From the NCBI GenBank assembly GCA_016124195.1, contig WGOE01000014.1:1-64000 (forward strand): 64,000 nt of DNA, in the 5' to 3' direction. The DNA is from a bacterium (GTDB taxonomy: Bacteria > Pseudomonadota > Alphaproteobacteria > Rhodobacterales > Rhodobacteraceae). Of this stretch, positions 43,191 through 50,699 are shown one piece after another. Each line of letters starts with the position of its first letter. Position 1 is the first letter of the stretch. Below the pieces are notes generated by a model that did no database searches, was not told the origin of the DNA, and saw only the letters and a list, made by a program, of their open reading frames with translations. Both the position numbers and the translations under genes were made by a program.

Positions 43191-43200
43191 TGGTATACCA
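43191..43200. promoter_or_regulatory. GntR/FCD operator TGGTATACCA
   Basis: A perfect 10-bp palindrome of the TGGTNNACCA type that FCD-class GntR proteins bind, located between the divergent regulator and the monooxygenase operon. A partial direct copy, GATGGTATGATGGTAT, overlaps it on the left. Control of both directions is expected. Confidence 0.75.
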
Positions 43201-43257
43201 ACAGACAAGATGTCAAGAAGATGTTGCAGGATGCCGATCCGCTGCTATGCTGCACGG

Positions 43258-43938
43258 ATGGAACAGAACGCCGGCGACCTGCGGATCAACCACGCCCCCC
43301 TTACCCTGCGCGAGCTGGTGGTGGAGCGGATGCGGACGGCCATCATAACCGGCCGTTTCAACGGCGGCGACCGGCTGGTCGAGCGGACCCTGTGCGACCA
43401 GCTTGGCGTCTCGCGGTCCGTGGTGCGCGAGGCGATCCGCTATCTCGAGGCCGAGGGTCTGGTCGAGGCGCAGGGTCGCAGCGGGCCGGTGGTGGCGACG
43501 CTCGATTGGGCGCGCGCGGCGCAGATCTACGACATCCGCCGCCTGCTGGAGGCCGAGGCTGCGGCCGCCTGCGCGCGGCTGGCCGATGACGGGGTCAAGG
43601 CCCGCCTGCGCGCCGCGCTCGCCGATCTTGATGCCGCCTTCTCCGACACGGCTCCGTTACGGGTCTATGCCGCGACGACGGCTTTTTACGAGGTGATCTT
43701 CACCGCCGCGCATCACGCCATCGCATGGGAGGTGGTCCAGCGCCTGAACGGCCGCATCTCGCGGCTGCGCGCGTTGACGCTGGCGACCACCGACCGGCGC
43801 CTTTCCGGCCCGGCGCATATGGCGCGGATCTGTGCCGCGATCTGCGCCAACGACCCCGAGGCGGCAGCACAGGCGGTGCGCGACCATCTGGAAGATGCCG
43901 CCGGTCTGGCCCGCCAGTTGCTTGAGGGCGAGCCCTAG
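43258..43938 (+). CDS. GntR/FCD regulator of the monooxygenase operon
   Basis: A 226-residue regulator. The winged helix reads LRELVVERMRTAIITGRF, LCDQLGVSRSVVREAIRYLE (residues 16-70). The FCD domain follows with AAAACARLADDGVKARLRA, the ligand-site residues FYEVIFTAAHH and ARICAAICANDPEAAAQAV. The start is uncertain: ATG at 43258 fits family length but has no clear ribosome binding site; 43231 (after TTGCAGG) or 43210 are alternatives. Divergent from the five-gene operon with a perfect TGGTATACCA in the gap, so a local repressor is the natural reading. Confidence 0.87.
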   Translation: MEQNAGDLRINHAPLTLRELVVERMRTAIITGRFNGGDRLVERTLCDQLGVSRSVVREAIRYLEAEGLVEAQGRSGPVVATLDWARAAQIYDIRRLLEAEAAAACARLADDGVKARLRAALADLDAAFSDTAPLRVYAATTAFYEVIFTAAHHAIAWEVVQRLNGRISRLRALTLATTDRRLSGPAHMARICAAICANDPEAAAQAVRDHLEDAAGLARQLLEGEP

Positions 43939-43949
43939 GCCCGGCCCGG

Positions 43950-44318
43950 TCAGAAATGCGACTTCGGCTCGTCCGGCTTGCCCGCAGCCAGCGCCAGAAG
44001 GCCGCCGATCAGGCAGAACCCGATCGGAAACATGGTGAAGACGCCAAAGCCGAAGCCGAAATACATCAGCCCCGCCGCCGCGATCAGCAAGACCCCGCCC
44101 CACAGCGCGCGGACCTTGGCCATGGCCCCGCCGGCAATGGCCAGCAGGGGCGCCAGAAAGCTGGTCGCCTGGACGAAGTCGCCATTCCTGACCTGGCCGA
44201 AGGTATCGGCGATCTCGGCATGGGTCTTGACGATCTCGGTATAGCCATAGCCGAAAAAGCCCACGACCATCGCGATGAGCCCGCCGATGATCCCCAGCAT
44301 CAATGCCGCGTTGCGCAT
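43950..44318 (-). CDS. Small four-helix membrane protein, unknown function
   Basis: A 122-residue hydrophobic protein. Membrane segments are visible at the start (LMLGIIGGLIAMVVGFFGYG), in the middle (FLAPLLAIAGGAMAKV, LWGGVLLIAAAGLMYFGFGF) and near the end (FPIGFCLIGGLLALAAG). The ATG at 44318 follows GGAGACGGCCC. No family could be named with confidence. It is convergent with the GntR gene, 12 bases apart. Confidence 0.75.
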   Translation of the reverse strand: MRNAALMLGIIGGLIAMVVGFFGYGYTEIVKTHAEIADTFGQVRNGDFVQATSFLAPLLAIAGGAMAKVRALWGGVLLIAAAGLMYFGFGFGVFTMFPIGFCLIGGLLALAAGKPDEPKSHF

Positions 44319-44482
44319 GGGCCGTCTCCTCGTCTCGCTTGTCCTGCCGGAGCCGAGCTAGGGCCTCGGCCGGCCTGTCGTCAAGGGCCGACCTCGACCC
44401 CGCGGCATCGATGCGGCGGCGGTCCGACACCGGGCAGGGCACGCGAGCTGCCGCAAACGGGGTCGACAGATCCGAGAAGCGG

Positions 44483-44490
44483 GTATATAC
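44483..44490. promoter_or_regulatory. GTATATAC palindrome before the MarR gene
   Basis: A perfect 8-bp palindrome within GGGTATATACGCGC, 8 bases before the MarR start. It is well placed for autoregulation but short; function is inferred. Confidence 0.35.
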
Positions 44491-44497
44491 GCGCATC

Positions 44498-44896
44498 ATG
44501 ACAGCCTGCTACTGCGCCCTTCTTCGCAACGCGACCCGCAAGGTGACCGCCCTTTATGACGAGGCGCTTGCCCCCTTTGGCATCAACATCGCGCAATATG
44601 CGCTGATGCGCAGCATAGAGCGGCGCCAGCCGGTCAGCCTCAGTGCGCTGGGGCAGGTGCAGGGGCTGGACCGGTCGACCGTGGGGCGCAATGTGCAGGT
44701 CCTGGCGCGGCTTGGTCTGGTCGAGACCAGCCGTGGCGCGGACGACAGGCGCGAAGCGGTGGTCACGCTGGCCGACAAGGGTGCGCAGGTTCTGCAGGCG
44801 GCCGCGCCGGCGTGGGAGCTCTGCCAGCGCCGGATCGAGACGCGGCTTGGTCCGGACACCGCGGGGGCGCTGCGTGTGATCCTCGGAACGCTCTGA
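44498..44896 (+). CDS. MarR-family regulator
   Basis: A 132-residue winged-helix regulator. The recognition region is LSALGQVQGLDRSTVGRNVQ, and the wing is LARLGLVETSRGADDRREAV, both standard for MarR proteins. A CYC motif at residues 4-6 (TACYCALLRNATRKV) recalls MarR members with N-terminal cysteines that can sense oxidants. Start is the ATG after GTATATACGCGCATC. It is followed 44 bases later by an MFS transporter gene, which it probably controls. Confidence 0.85.
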   Translation: MTACYCALLRNATRKVTALYDEALAPFGINIAQYALMRSIERRQPVSLSALGQVQGLDRSTVGRNVQVLARLGLVETSRGADDRREAVVTLADKGAQVLQAAAPAWELCQRRIETRLGPDTAGALRVILGTL

Positions 44897-44940
44897 GGCT
44901 TGGTTCAACGCGGGCTGGCACCCGCCAAAGGATGAAAGAC

Positions 44941-46248
44941 ATGGCCTTCACGGCGCAAGACACCCTTCGGATTTCGCCGCTTGCGGCGCGACTGGCCCGC
45001 CTCGGCATCCATTACGGTTGGGTTGTGGCGGCCGTCACCTTCCTGACCATGCTGGTCACAGCGGGGGCGGTGGGCGCGCCGGGCGTTCTGATCGCCCCGT
45101 TCAAGGCCGAGTTCGGCTGGAGCACGGCCGACATCTCGGCCGCCTTTGCGGTGCGGCTGGTGCTGTTCGGCATGATCGGGCCCTTTGCCGCGGCCTTCAT
45201 GAACCGGTTCGGGCTGGCACGGGTGGCGGCGGTGGCGCTGACGTTGATCGGGCTGGGGATCCTTGGGTCTTTTACCATGACGCAGCTTTGGCAGTTGCTG
45301 CTGCTTTGGGGCATCGTGGTCGGGGCAGGGACCGGGCTGACGGCGATGATCCTTGCCGCTACCGTTGCCACACGCTGGTTTGCGCGGCGGCGCGGTCTGG
45401 TGCTGGGCATGCTGACGGCCAGCACGGCCACGGGGCAACTGGTGTTCCTGCCCTTGCTGGCGAGCCTGACGGAAAGGTTCGGCTGGCGGTCGGCGCTGGC
45501 TTTCGTGCTGGTCATGCTGGGGCTGGCACTGGCGGGCGTGCTGACGCTGATGCGTGACCGGCCGTCGGATGTGGGCCTGTTGCCCTTTGGCGCGACCGAG
45601 CCCGTGGCGAACCCGGCCAGGCCTGCCAGCCTGAGGGCCATGCTCGCCTCGCCCCTGATCGCGCTGCGCGAAGCGGCGGGGACGGCAACCTTCTGGGTGC
45701 TGTTCGGCACCTTCTTTGTCTGCGGCGCGAGCACGAACGGGCTGGTGCAGACCCATTTCGTCTCGCTCTGCGGCGATTTCGGCATCCTTCCGGTGGCGGC
45801 AGCGGGGATGCTGGCGATGATCGGCATCTTCGACTTCATGGGGACCATCGGTTCGGGCTGGCTGTCGGACCGCTATGACAGCCGCTGGCTTCTGTTTGTC
45901 TATTACGGGCTGCGCGGCCTGTCGCTGGTCTATCTGTCGCTGGGCAATTTCGACTTTTACCGGCTTTCGATCTTTGCGGTGTTCTACGGCCTCGACTGGG
46001 TGGCCACCGTGCCGCCCACCGTCAAGCTGGTCGCCGACCGTTTTGGCGAGAAGGCGAACCTCGTCTTCGGCTGGGTCTTTGCCGGCCATCAACTCGGCGC
46101 AGCTTTCGCGGCCTTTGGCGCGGGTTTCATCCGCACGCTGTATCAGACCTATCTGCCGGCCTTCATGGTGGCCGGACTGATGTGCGTCGTGGCGGCCCTG
46201 TCGGTCGTGGTGATCCGCGAAAGGACACCTCCCGCTGTCCTTGCATGA
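44941..46248 (+). CDS. Major facilitator superfamily transporter (oxalate/formate antiporter-like group)
   Basis: A 435-residue permease with twelve expected membrane segments. The N-terminal opening GIHYGWVVAAVTFLTMLVTA and APFKAEFGWSTADISAAFAV are typical of MFS members grouped with the monocarboxylate/oxalate-formate type. The inter-segment motifs VATRWFARRRGLVLGMLTAS and GSGWLSDRYDSRWLLFVYYG are clear. Start taken at the ATG preceded by AAGGATGAAAGAC; one three codons earlier is possible. Likely in one unit with the MarR gene. Substrate unknown. Confidence 0.88.
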   Translation: MAFTAQDTLRISPLAARLARLGIHYGWVVAAVTFLTMLVTAGAVGAPGVLIAPFKAEFGWSTADISAAFAVRLVLFGMIGPFAAAFMNRFGLARVAAVALTLIGLGILGSFTMTQLWQLLLLWGIVVGAGTGLTAMILAATVATRWFARRRGLVLGMLTASTATGQLVFLPLLASLTERFGWRSALAFVLVMLGLALAGVLTLMRDRPSDVGLLPFGATEPVANPARPASLRAMLASPLIALREAAGTATFWVLFGTFFVCGASTNGLVQTHFVSLCGDFGILPVAAAGMLAMIGIFDFMGTIGSGWLSDRYDSRWLLFVYYGLRGLSLVYLSLGNFDFYRLSIFAVFYGLDWVATVPPTVKLVADRFGEKANLVFGWVFAGHQLGAAFAAFGAGFIRTLYQTYLPAFMVAGLMCVVAALSVVVIRERTPPAVLA

Positions 46249-46267
46249 GCGGCAGATCGGGCTTGTA

Positions 46268-46305
46268 AAGTTAGCGCCTCTAACATATGTTAGAGGCGCT
46301 AACTT
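46268..46305. promoter_or_regulatory. 38-bp perfect palindrome upstream of an SDR gene
   Basis: The sequence starts AAGTTAGCGCCTCTAAC, has ATAT at its centre and continues with the exact reverse complement GTTAGAGGCGCTAACTT. Each half is itself a near-palindrome, GTTAG-N5-CTAAC, so it can be read as two adjacent operator sites. There is no T run after it, so it is not a standard terminator. It starts 20 bases after the MFS stop and ends 104 bases before the SDR start. The pattern resembles TetR-type operators; no TetR gene is in the window. Confidence 0.85.
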
Positions 46306-46408
46306 CATGTCGGCCTTTTCAGGAGCCTCAGCACGATGACACCGATTGCCGACCGACCCGTCGCCCCAAACCGCCTGCCGAGCCGCTCTGTCGCAGGAGC
46401 GCCGCATC

Positions 46409-47200
46409 ATGCCCGGTCCTGACCTTCTGCGCAGATATGGACCCATGGCCCTTGTCACCGGCGCCAGCGATGGCATCGGGCGTGCCTTTGCGCAGAGCCT
46501 TGCGGCGCGGGGCTTCGATCTGGTGCTGGTGGCGCGCCGGGGCGAGGTGCTGCAGGCGCTTGGCAAGGCCCTGACCGCGCAGCACGGTGTCAAGGTCATC
46601 GCCCTGCCGGTCGATCTTGCCGAGGCGGACGCCGTGCCGCAAATCCTGCGCGAAACCGAAGGCTTGCCGATCGGCCTTCTGGTCGCGGCGGCGGGCTATG
46701 GCTCGGCCGGGCCGTTTCTGACGCAGGACGCCGGAACCGAGGCCGGCATGGTCGATGTCAACTGCCGCAGCGTGCTGGAGCTGACTCATGGCATCGGCCG
46801 GCGCCTTGCCGTCCAGCGGCGCGGTGGCGTCGTTCTGTTCGGCTCGCTTGTCGGGTTCCAGGGGGCGCCGATGTCGGCCACCTATGCCGCCACCAAGAAT
46901 TTCATCCAGGCCTTCGCAGAAGGGTTTGCGGCCGAGGTCAAGGGGCAGGGGATCGACGTGCTGTCGGTAGCACCGGGGCCGGTCGGTTCCGGGTTCGGCG
47001 CCCGCGCCGGGATGAGCATGGCCCGCGCCGCAACACCGCAAAGCGTGGCAGAGGGCGCGCTTGCGGTGCTGGGGCGGCGCATCACGACACGGCCGGGGCC
47101 TCTGTCGAAACTGTTGGGCTGGTCGCTCGCCATCTTGCCGCGCCCGGCCCGGGTCAGGTTGATGGGCCGGATCATGGGAGCCATGGCTGGCCGGGGGTGA
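46409..47200 (+). CDS. Short-chain dehydrogenase/reductase
   Basis: A 263-residue SDR of the classical type. Coenzyme site ALVTGASDGIGRAFAQSLAA; the NNAG motif is replaced by VAAAGYGSAG; catalytic region VLFGSLVGFQGAPMSATYAA TKN contains the Ser and the YxxxK. The C-terminal 40 residues (GPLSKLLGWSLAILPRPARV) form a hydrophobic tail that may touch the membrane, as in some lipid-directed SDRs. The ATG at 46409 follows CAGGAGCGCCGCATC. A 38-bp palindrome lies in its upstream region and probably sets its regulation. Confidence 0.87.
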   Translation: MPGPDLLRRYGPMALVTGASDGIGRAFAQSLAARGFDLVLVARRGEVLQALGKALTAQHGVKVIALPVDLAEADAVPQILRETEGLPIGLLVAAAGYGSAGPFLTQDAGTEAGMVDVNCRSVLELTHGIGRRLAVQRRGGVVLFGSLVGFQGAPMSATYAATKNFIQAFAEGFAAEVKGQGIDVLSVAPGPVGSGFGARAGMSMARAATPQSVAEGALAVLGRRITTRPGPLSKLLGWSLAILPRPARVRLMGRIMGAMAGRG

Positions 47201-47776
47201 ACCGGACCGGCCCCCGGAACGACGGGGCCCAGCCGGGCTTCGGGTTCGGGAAGGCGCTGCCAGCCCGGCAGGGGCCAGGACCTTTGGACCCTCTGCGCGT
47301 CTTCAAACCCAAAGCGCTGATCGGCCAGTGCGAGGACAACGGCTGACATCGCCCGGTGCGGCGCAGCCCCCTCGAGGCGCGCGGGGGAATCGGGGGCGTC
47401 CCTGCCTTTGAAACGGTATCCGAACCTGATGATGGCCGCGGGACCGCGCCGTCCCGCCCTCGACGACCTGAACGGGCGTGAAGATACCGGTACGGGGCAT
47501 CTGGGGAACATGGCTTCGGATCGGAGATCCGTGACCCAATTGCCTGCGTCGATTGCGGCCTGTTGATCCGCAACCCGTGCGGATTGGCAGGTTCGGGTTC
47601 GCCGTGACCGTGGTCAGAACATCCCTGGCGATCTGGGGTGTGGGGGCCTGCAGGGCTATCCGAAAATCGGACGGTTGCACGGGTCGGCCGCATTGCGGCG
47701 CCCGACCATCGCGACCTTGGCGTGCCGCGCGTCAGAGCCGTCGATGTCCTGACTGGCCCTCGCCTGTCTGAACCGC
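47201..47776. other. Region without a recognised gene
   Basis: About 580 bases between the 3' ends of the SDR gene and the GntR gene. Frames up to 209 codons occur on both strands but none resembles a family or has typical start signals. Possibly decayed sequence. Confidence 0.5.
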
Positions 47777-48568
47777 CTAGCGTCGGGTCATGTAGCTGTC
47801 GAGCAGCTCTGCCGCGTCGGCCGAAAAGTAATCCCGGCGTTCCACCACATGGCGGCGGATCATCGTGAACACCCGGTCGATATGATCCTTCATCGCGGCC
47901 TCGGCCCTGTCGGCATCATGGGCGACCAGGCCTTCCACGACGGCCGTATGTTCCTGCAACACGACATCAAGATGGCTGGGCAGCGGAAAGGACAGGCGGC
48001 GCACGCGGTCCAGCTGCGCCTTGGCGCCATTGATGATCTTCCAGATGTACAGGCTTGCGCCGAATTCGCAGATCAACGTGTGGAACTGTTCGTCAAGCTC
48101 GTAAAACGCGTCATAGTCAAGGTCCTGCGCCATGCGCCTTTGCTGGTGCATGTTGAAATCAAGCACGCGCTCGAACTGCGTGGTCATCTTGTTGGCGGCC
48201 AGGCGGACGACCTTCAGCTCCAGCGCGTCGCGGACCAGCTGGCCGTCGAACACCGACTGTAGGTCTATCCTGGAGACATAGGTGCCAGAGTTCGGCACGA
48301 CGGAGACGAGGTTTTCGGCCTGCAACTGCAGGATCGCCTCGCGCAGGGGCGTGCGCGAGATGCCAAGCTGTTCGCAGATCAGCTTTTCGTTGATGTTGCT
48401 GCCCGGCGCGAGGTGCAGGTTCACGATGGCATTGCGCATGATGCCATAGACTTGCGCGGTCTTTGGCAAGGCCATGTCAAGCTGCCTGAGCACACCGTCA
48501 GGCAGACCGGCTGCGCCCGGTTCAATCGGCGTCTGCGCGTCCGGGTCTGTCTTGCGGGGTCTTCCCAT
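47777..48568 (-). CDS. GntR/FCD regulator of the deoxy-sugar locus
   Basis: A 263-residue regulator. It has a 30-residue N-terminal extension, then the winged helix (VYGIMRNAIVNLHLAPGSNI, LICEQLGISRTPLREAILQL) and an FCD domain with metal-type histidines (LDEQFHTLICEFG, LQEHTAVVEGL, MKDHIDRVF). The start is the ATG at 48568. It is divergent from the sugar catabolic genes. The 20-bp motif in the shared gap, repeated in front of the ABC importer 4.5 kb away, is its likely binding site. A sugar acid of the pathway is a natural ligand. Confidence 0.88.
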   Translation of the reverse strand: MGRPRKTDPDAQTPIEPGAAGLPDGVLRQLDMALPKTAQVYGIMRNAIVNLHLAPGSNINEKLICEQLGISRTPLREAILQLQAENLVSVVPNSGTYVSRIDLQSVFDGQLVRDALELKVVRLAANKMTTQFERVLDFNMHQQRRMAQDLDYDAFYELDEQFHTLICEFGASLYIWKIINGAKAQLDRVRRLSFPLPSHLDVVLQEHTAVVEGLVAHDADRAEAAMKDHIDRVFTMIRRHVVERRDYFSADAAELLDSYMTRR

Positions 48569-48674
48569 GGTTTCTTGTCCGACTGTCTGCCTGTTGGCCG
48601 GTAATTTGTAGCAATCCGCGGCGAAGGCAACGCGAGAATAACGCCCTTCACTATGGCACAAAGATTGACGGGTG

Positions 48675-48694
48675 TAAAATACCAATATATCAGT
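48675..48694 (+). promoter_or_regulatory. Shared 20-bp motif, copy 1
   Basis: TAAAATACCAATATATCAGT lies between the divergent FCD regulator and the SDR gene. It matches the motif at 53189-53208 in 19 of 20 positions. A possible promoter, TTGACG (48665-48670) and TATCAG (48688-48693) with a 17-base spacer, overlaps it, so a bound repressor would block transcription to the right. Confidence 0.75.
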
Positions 48695-48763
48695 AAGGGG
48701 CGCAGGCTGGCCCTCGATGACCGTCAAGGGGGTCCATGCCGCGCAGACAGGGGTCGGACGCAT

Positions 48764-49498
48764 ATGTCATTGGAAGGCAAGACTGCGCTGGTGACCGGTG
48801 CCGCGGGGGCGATCGGGGCCTCGATTGCGCGCGGGTTTGCGCAGGCCGGGGCGCGGCTTGTTCTGGTCGATCTTGCTGCCGCGCCGCTGCGCGCCCTGGC
48901 GGATGACCTGGGCGCGGAGGCTGTCACGCTGGATCTGGCGGACAGCAAGGCCCTGACACAGGCTGCGGCCGGGATCCTCGACCGTCACGGGCGCATCGAC
49001 ATTCTGGTCAACAATGCAGGCATCCTCAGCAATGCCAAGATGGCGGTGACCTCGCTTGAGGAATGGCACCGGGTCCAGCGCATCAATCTGGATGCCGCTT
49101 TCCTGCTGTCGCAGGCAATGTTGCCGGCGATGCGCGCCGCGCGGTGGGGGCGGGTCATCAACATGTCCTCCTATGCGGCCAAGTCGGGCGGGCTTACGGC
49201 GGGCACGGCCTATTCGGTGTCCAAGACCGCGATCATCGGCCTGACCTATTCCATCGCGCGCGAAGTGGCCGGCGAAGGGGTGACGGCCAATGCCGTGGCG
49301 CCGGCCTATGTCATGTCGCCGATGGTGTCCGAACAACTGACCGATGCGCAGCGCGCGGCCCAACTGGCCGCCATCCCGGTCGGCCGGTTCTGCGCGCCCG
49401 AAGAGGTGGCGCATGCCGTGCTGTTTCTCGCCTCTCCGTTGGCGGGGTTCATCACGGGCGAGGTGGTGGATCTGAACGGGGGGCTGCATTTTGACTGA
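48764..49498 (+). CDS. Short-chain dehydrogenase, probable sugar-acid (2-keto-3-deoxy) dehydrogenase
   Basis: A 244-residue classical SDR: ALVTGAAGAIGASIARGFAQ, DILVNNAGILSNAKM, the catalytic INMSSYAAKSGGLTAGTAYS with YSVSKTA, and the closing FITGEVVDLNGG. First gene of the sugar-degradation unit, overlapping the mutarotase gene by 8 bases. In oxidative L-fucose breakdown an SDR oxidises 2-keto-3-deoxy-L-fuconate, and here that role fits the neighbours. It could instead oxidise the free sugar. Confidence 0.85.
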   Translation: MSLEGKTALVTGAAGAIGASIARGFAQAGARLVLVDLAAAPLRALADDLGAEAVTLDLADSKALTQAAAGILDRHGRIDILVNNAGILSNAKMAVTSLEEWHRVQRINLDAAFLLSQAMLPAMRAARWGRVINMSSYAAKSGGLTAGTAYSVSKTAIIGLTYSIAREVAGEGVTANAVAPAYVMSPMVSEQLTDAQRAAQLAAIPVGRFCAPEEVAHAVLFLASPLAGFITGEVVDLNGGLHFD

Positions 49499-49823
49499 AC
49501 GTTTCGGCATGGTGATCGGGCTGCGCCCGGAACGGGTGGCAGAGTACAAACGGCTCCACGCCGCCGTCTGGCCGGGTGTCTTGGACGCCATGCGCCGCAA
49601 TGGGTGGAGCGATTTCGACATCTTCCTGAAAGAGCCGGAAAACCTGCTGTTCGGCACGTTCAAGTTCGACGGCCCGGATTTTGCCGCCTCGGCCCGCGCC
49701 ATCGGGGCCGACCCTGAAACGCAGCGCTGGCTGGCGCTGACCGATGCCTGCCAGGTCCCGTTCGAGACGCGCAAGCCGGGCGAATGGTGGGCCTATATGG
49801 AAAACGTCTTCCACATGGATTGA
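49491..49823 (+). CDS. L-rhamnose/L-fucose mutarotase family protein
   Basis: A 110-residue dimeric alpha/beta-barrel protein of the RhaM type, which interconverts the anomers of a 6-deoxy sugar. Conserved residues are in GLRPERVAEYKRLHAAVWPG (Tyr and the catalytic His) and in the C-terminal WWAYMENVFHMD. It overlaps the SDR gene and is followed by a lactonase gene after 3 bases. Its presence strongly points to L-fucose, L-rhamnose or a relative as the substrate of the locus. Confidence 0.92.
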   Translation: MTERFGMVIGLRPERVAEYKRLHAAVWPGVLDAMRRNGWSDFDIFLKEPENLLFGTFKFDGPDFAASARAIGADPETQRWLALTDACQVPFETRKPGEWWAYMENVFHMD

Positions 49824-49826
49824 CCG

Positions 49827-50699
49827 ATGCCTTCTGCGCCGATTCTGCCCGCGATCGACAGCCACCACCACTTCTGGGACCCGGATCGGGGCGATTATCC
49901 CTGGATGACCGGGCCGGTCCTGCCGATCCGGCGGGTGTTCGGCCCCAAGGATATGGCGCCGCTGCTGGCTCCGGCCGGGGTGCGAAAGACCGTTCTGGTG
50001 CAGACCTGGTCGAGTTTGCAGGAATCCCGTGAATTCCTCGCCTTGGCCGAGGCTACCGAATTCGTCGCCGGTGTCGTGGCCTGGGTCGATCTGACGGCGC
50101 CGGATGTCGGGCGGACGCTGGATGACCTGAAGGCCGCGCCGGGAGGCCAATGGCTGGTCGGCATCCGCCATCAGGTCCATGACGAGGCCGACCCGCTTTG
50201 GCTGGCCCGCGCCGATGTGCGGCGCGGCCTTCAGGAGGTTGCGGCGCGCGGCCTGGTCTATGATCTGCTGATCCGGCCGCGCGAACTGCCGGTGGCGCTG
50301 GACACCGTCACCGCGCTGCCGGATCTGCGTTTTGTCATCGACCACATCGCCAAGCCCGAGATCGCGAAGGCGGGGTTTGGCCGCTGGTCCCCCCTGATGC
50401 GCCCGTTTGCGGCCACGCCCAATGTCTGGTGCAAACTCTCTGGCATGGTGACCGAGGCCGATTGGGCGCATTGGTCGCCCGCCGACATCCGCCCCTATAT
50501 CGACGAGGTCTTGAGCATCTTCGGCCCGACCCGCTGCATGATGGGAACCGACTGGCCGGTCAGCCTGCTGGCGTCGGATTACAAGCGCACGGTTGATCTG
50601 GTCCGCGATGCGATTGCATGGCTTTCCCCGGCCGATCAGCAGGCGGTCCTGTGGGACAATGCGGTCACGGCCTATCGTCTTAACCTGGTGCCGGCATGA
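49827..50699 (+). CDS. Amidohydrolase-family sugar lactonase (L-fuconolactonase/L-rhamnonolactonase type)
   Basis: A 290-residue metal-dependent hydrolase. The first metal-site motif is AIDSHHHFWDPDRGDYPWMT; further sites are VGIRHQVHDEADPLW, FVIDHIAKPEI and MMGTDWPVSLL. These match the COG3618 lactonases that open the lactone made from L-fucose or L-rhamnose. It overlaps the next gene by 4 bases. Together with the mutarotase upstream and the aldo/keto reductase downstream it gives sugar to acid conversion. Confidence 0.92.
   Translation: MPSAPILPAIDSHHHFWDPDRGDYPWMTGPVLPIRRVFGPKDMAPLLAPAGVRKTVLVQTWSSLQESREFLALAEATEFVAGVVAWVDLTAPDVGRTLDDLKAAPGGQWLVGIRHQVHDEADPLWLARADVRRGLQEVAARGLVYDLLIRPRELPVALDTVTALPDLRFVIDHIAKPEIAKAGFGRWSPLMRPFAATPNVWCKLSGMVTEADWAHWSPADIRPYIDEVLSIFGPTRCMMGTDWPVSLLASDYKRTVDLVRDAIAWLSPADQQAVLWDNAVTAYRLNLVPA

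Noticed and set aside
44905-46599. Open frame of 564 codons on the minus strand
   Set aside because: Antisense to the MFS gene and the SDR start; translation is rich in Arg, Gln and His and matches no family.
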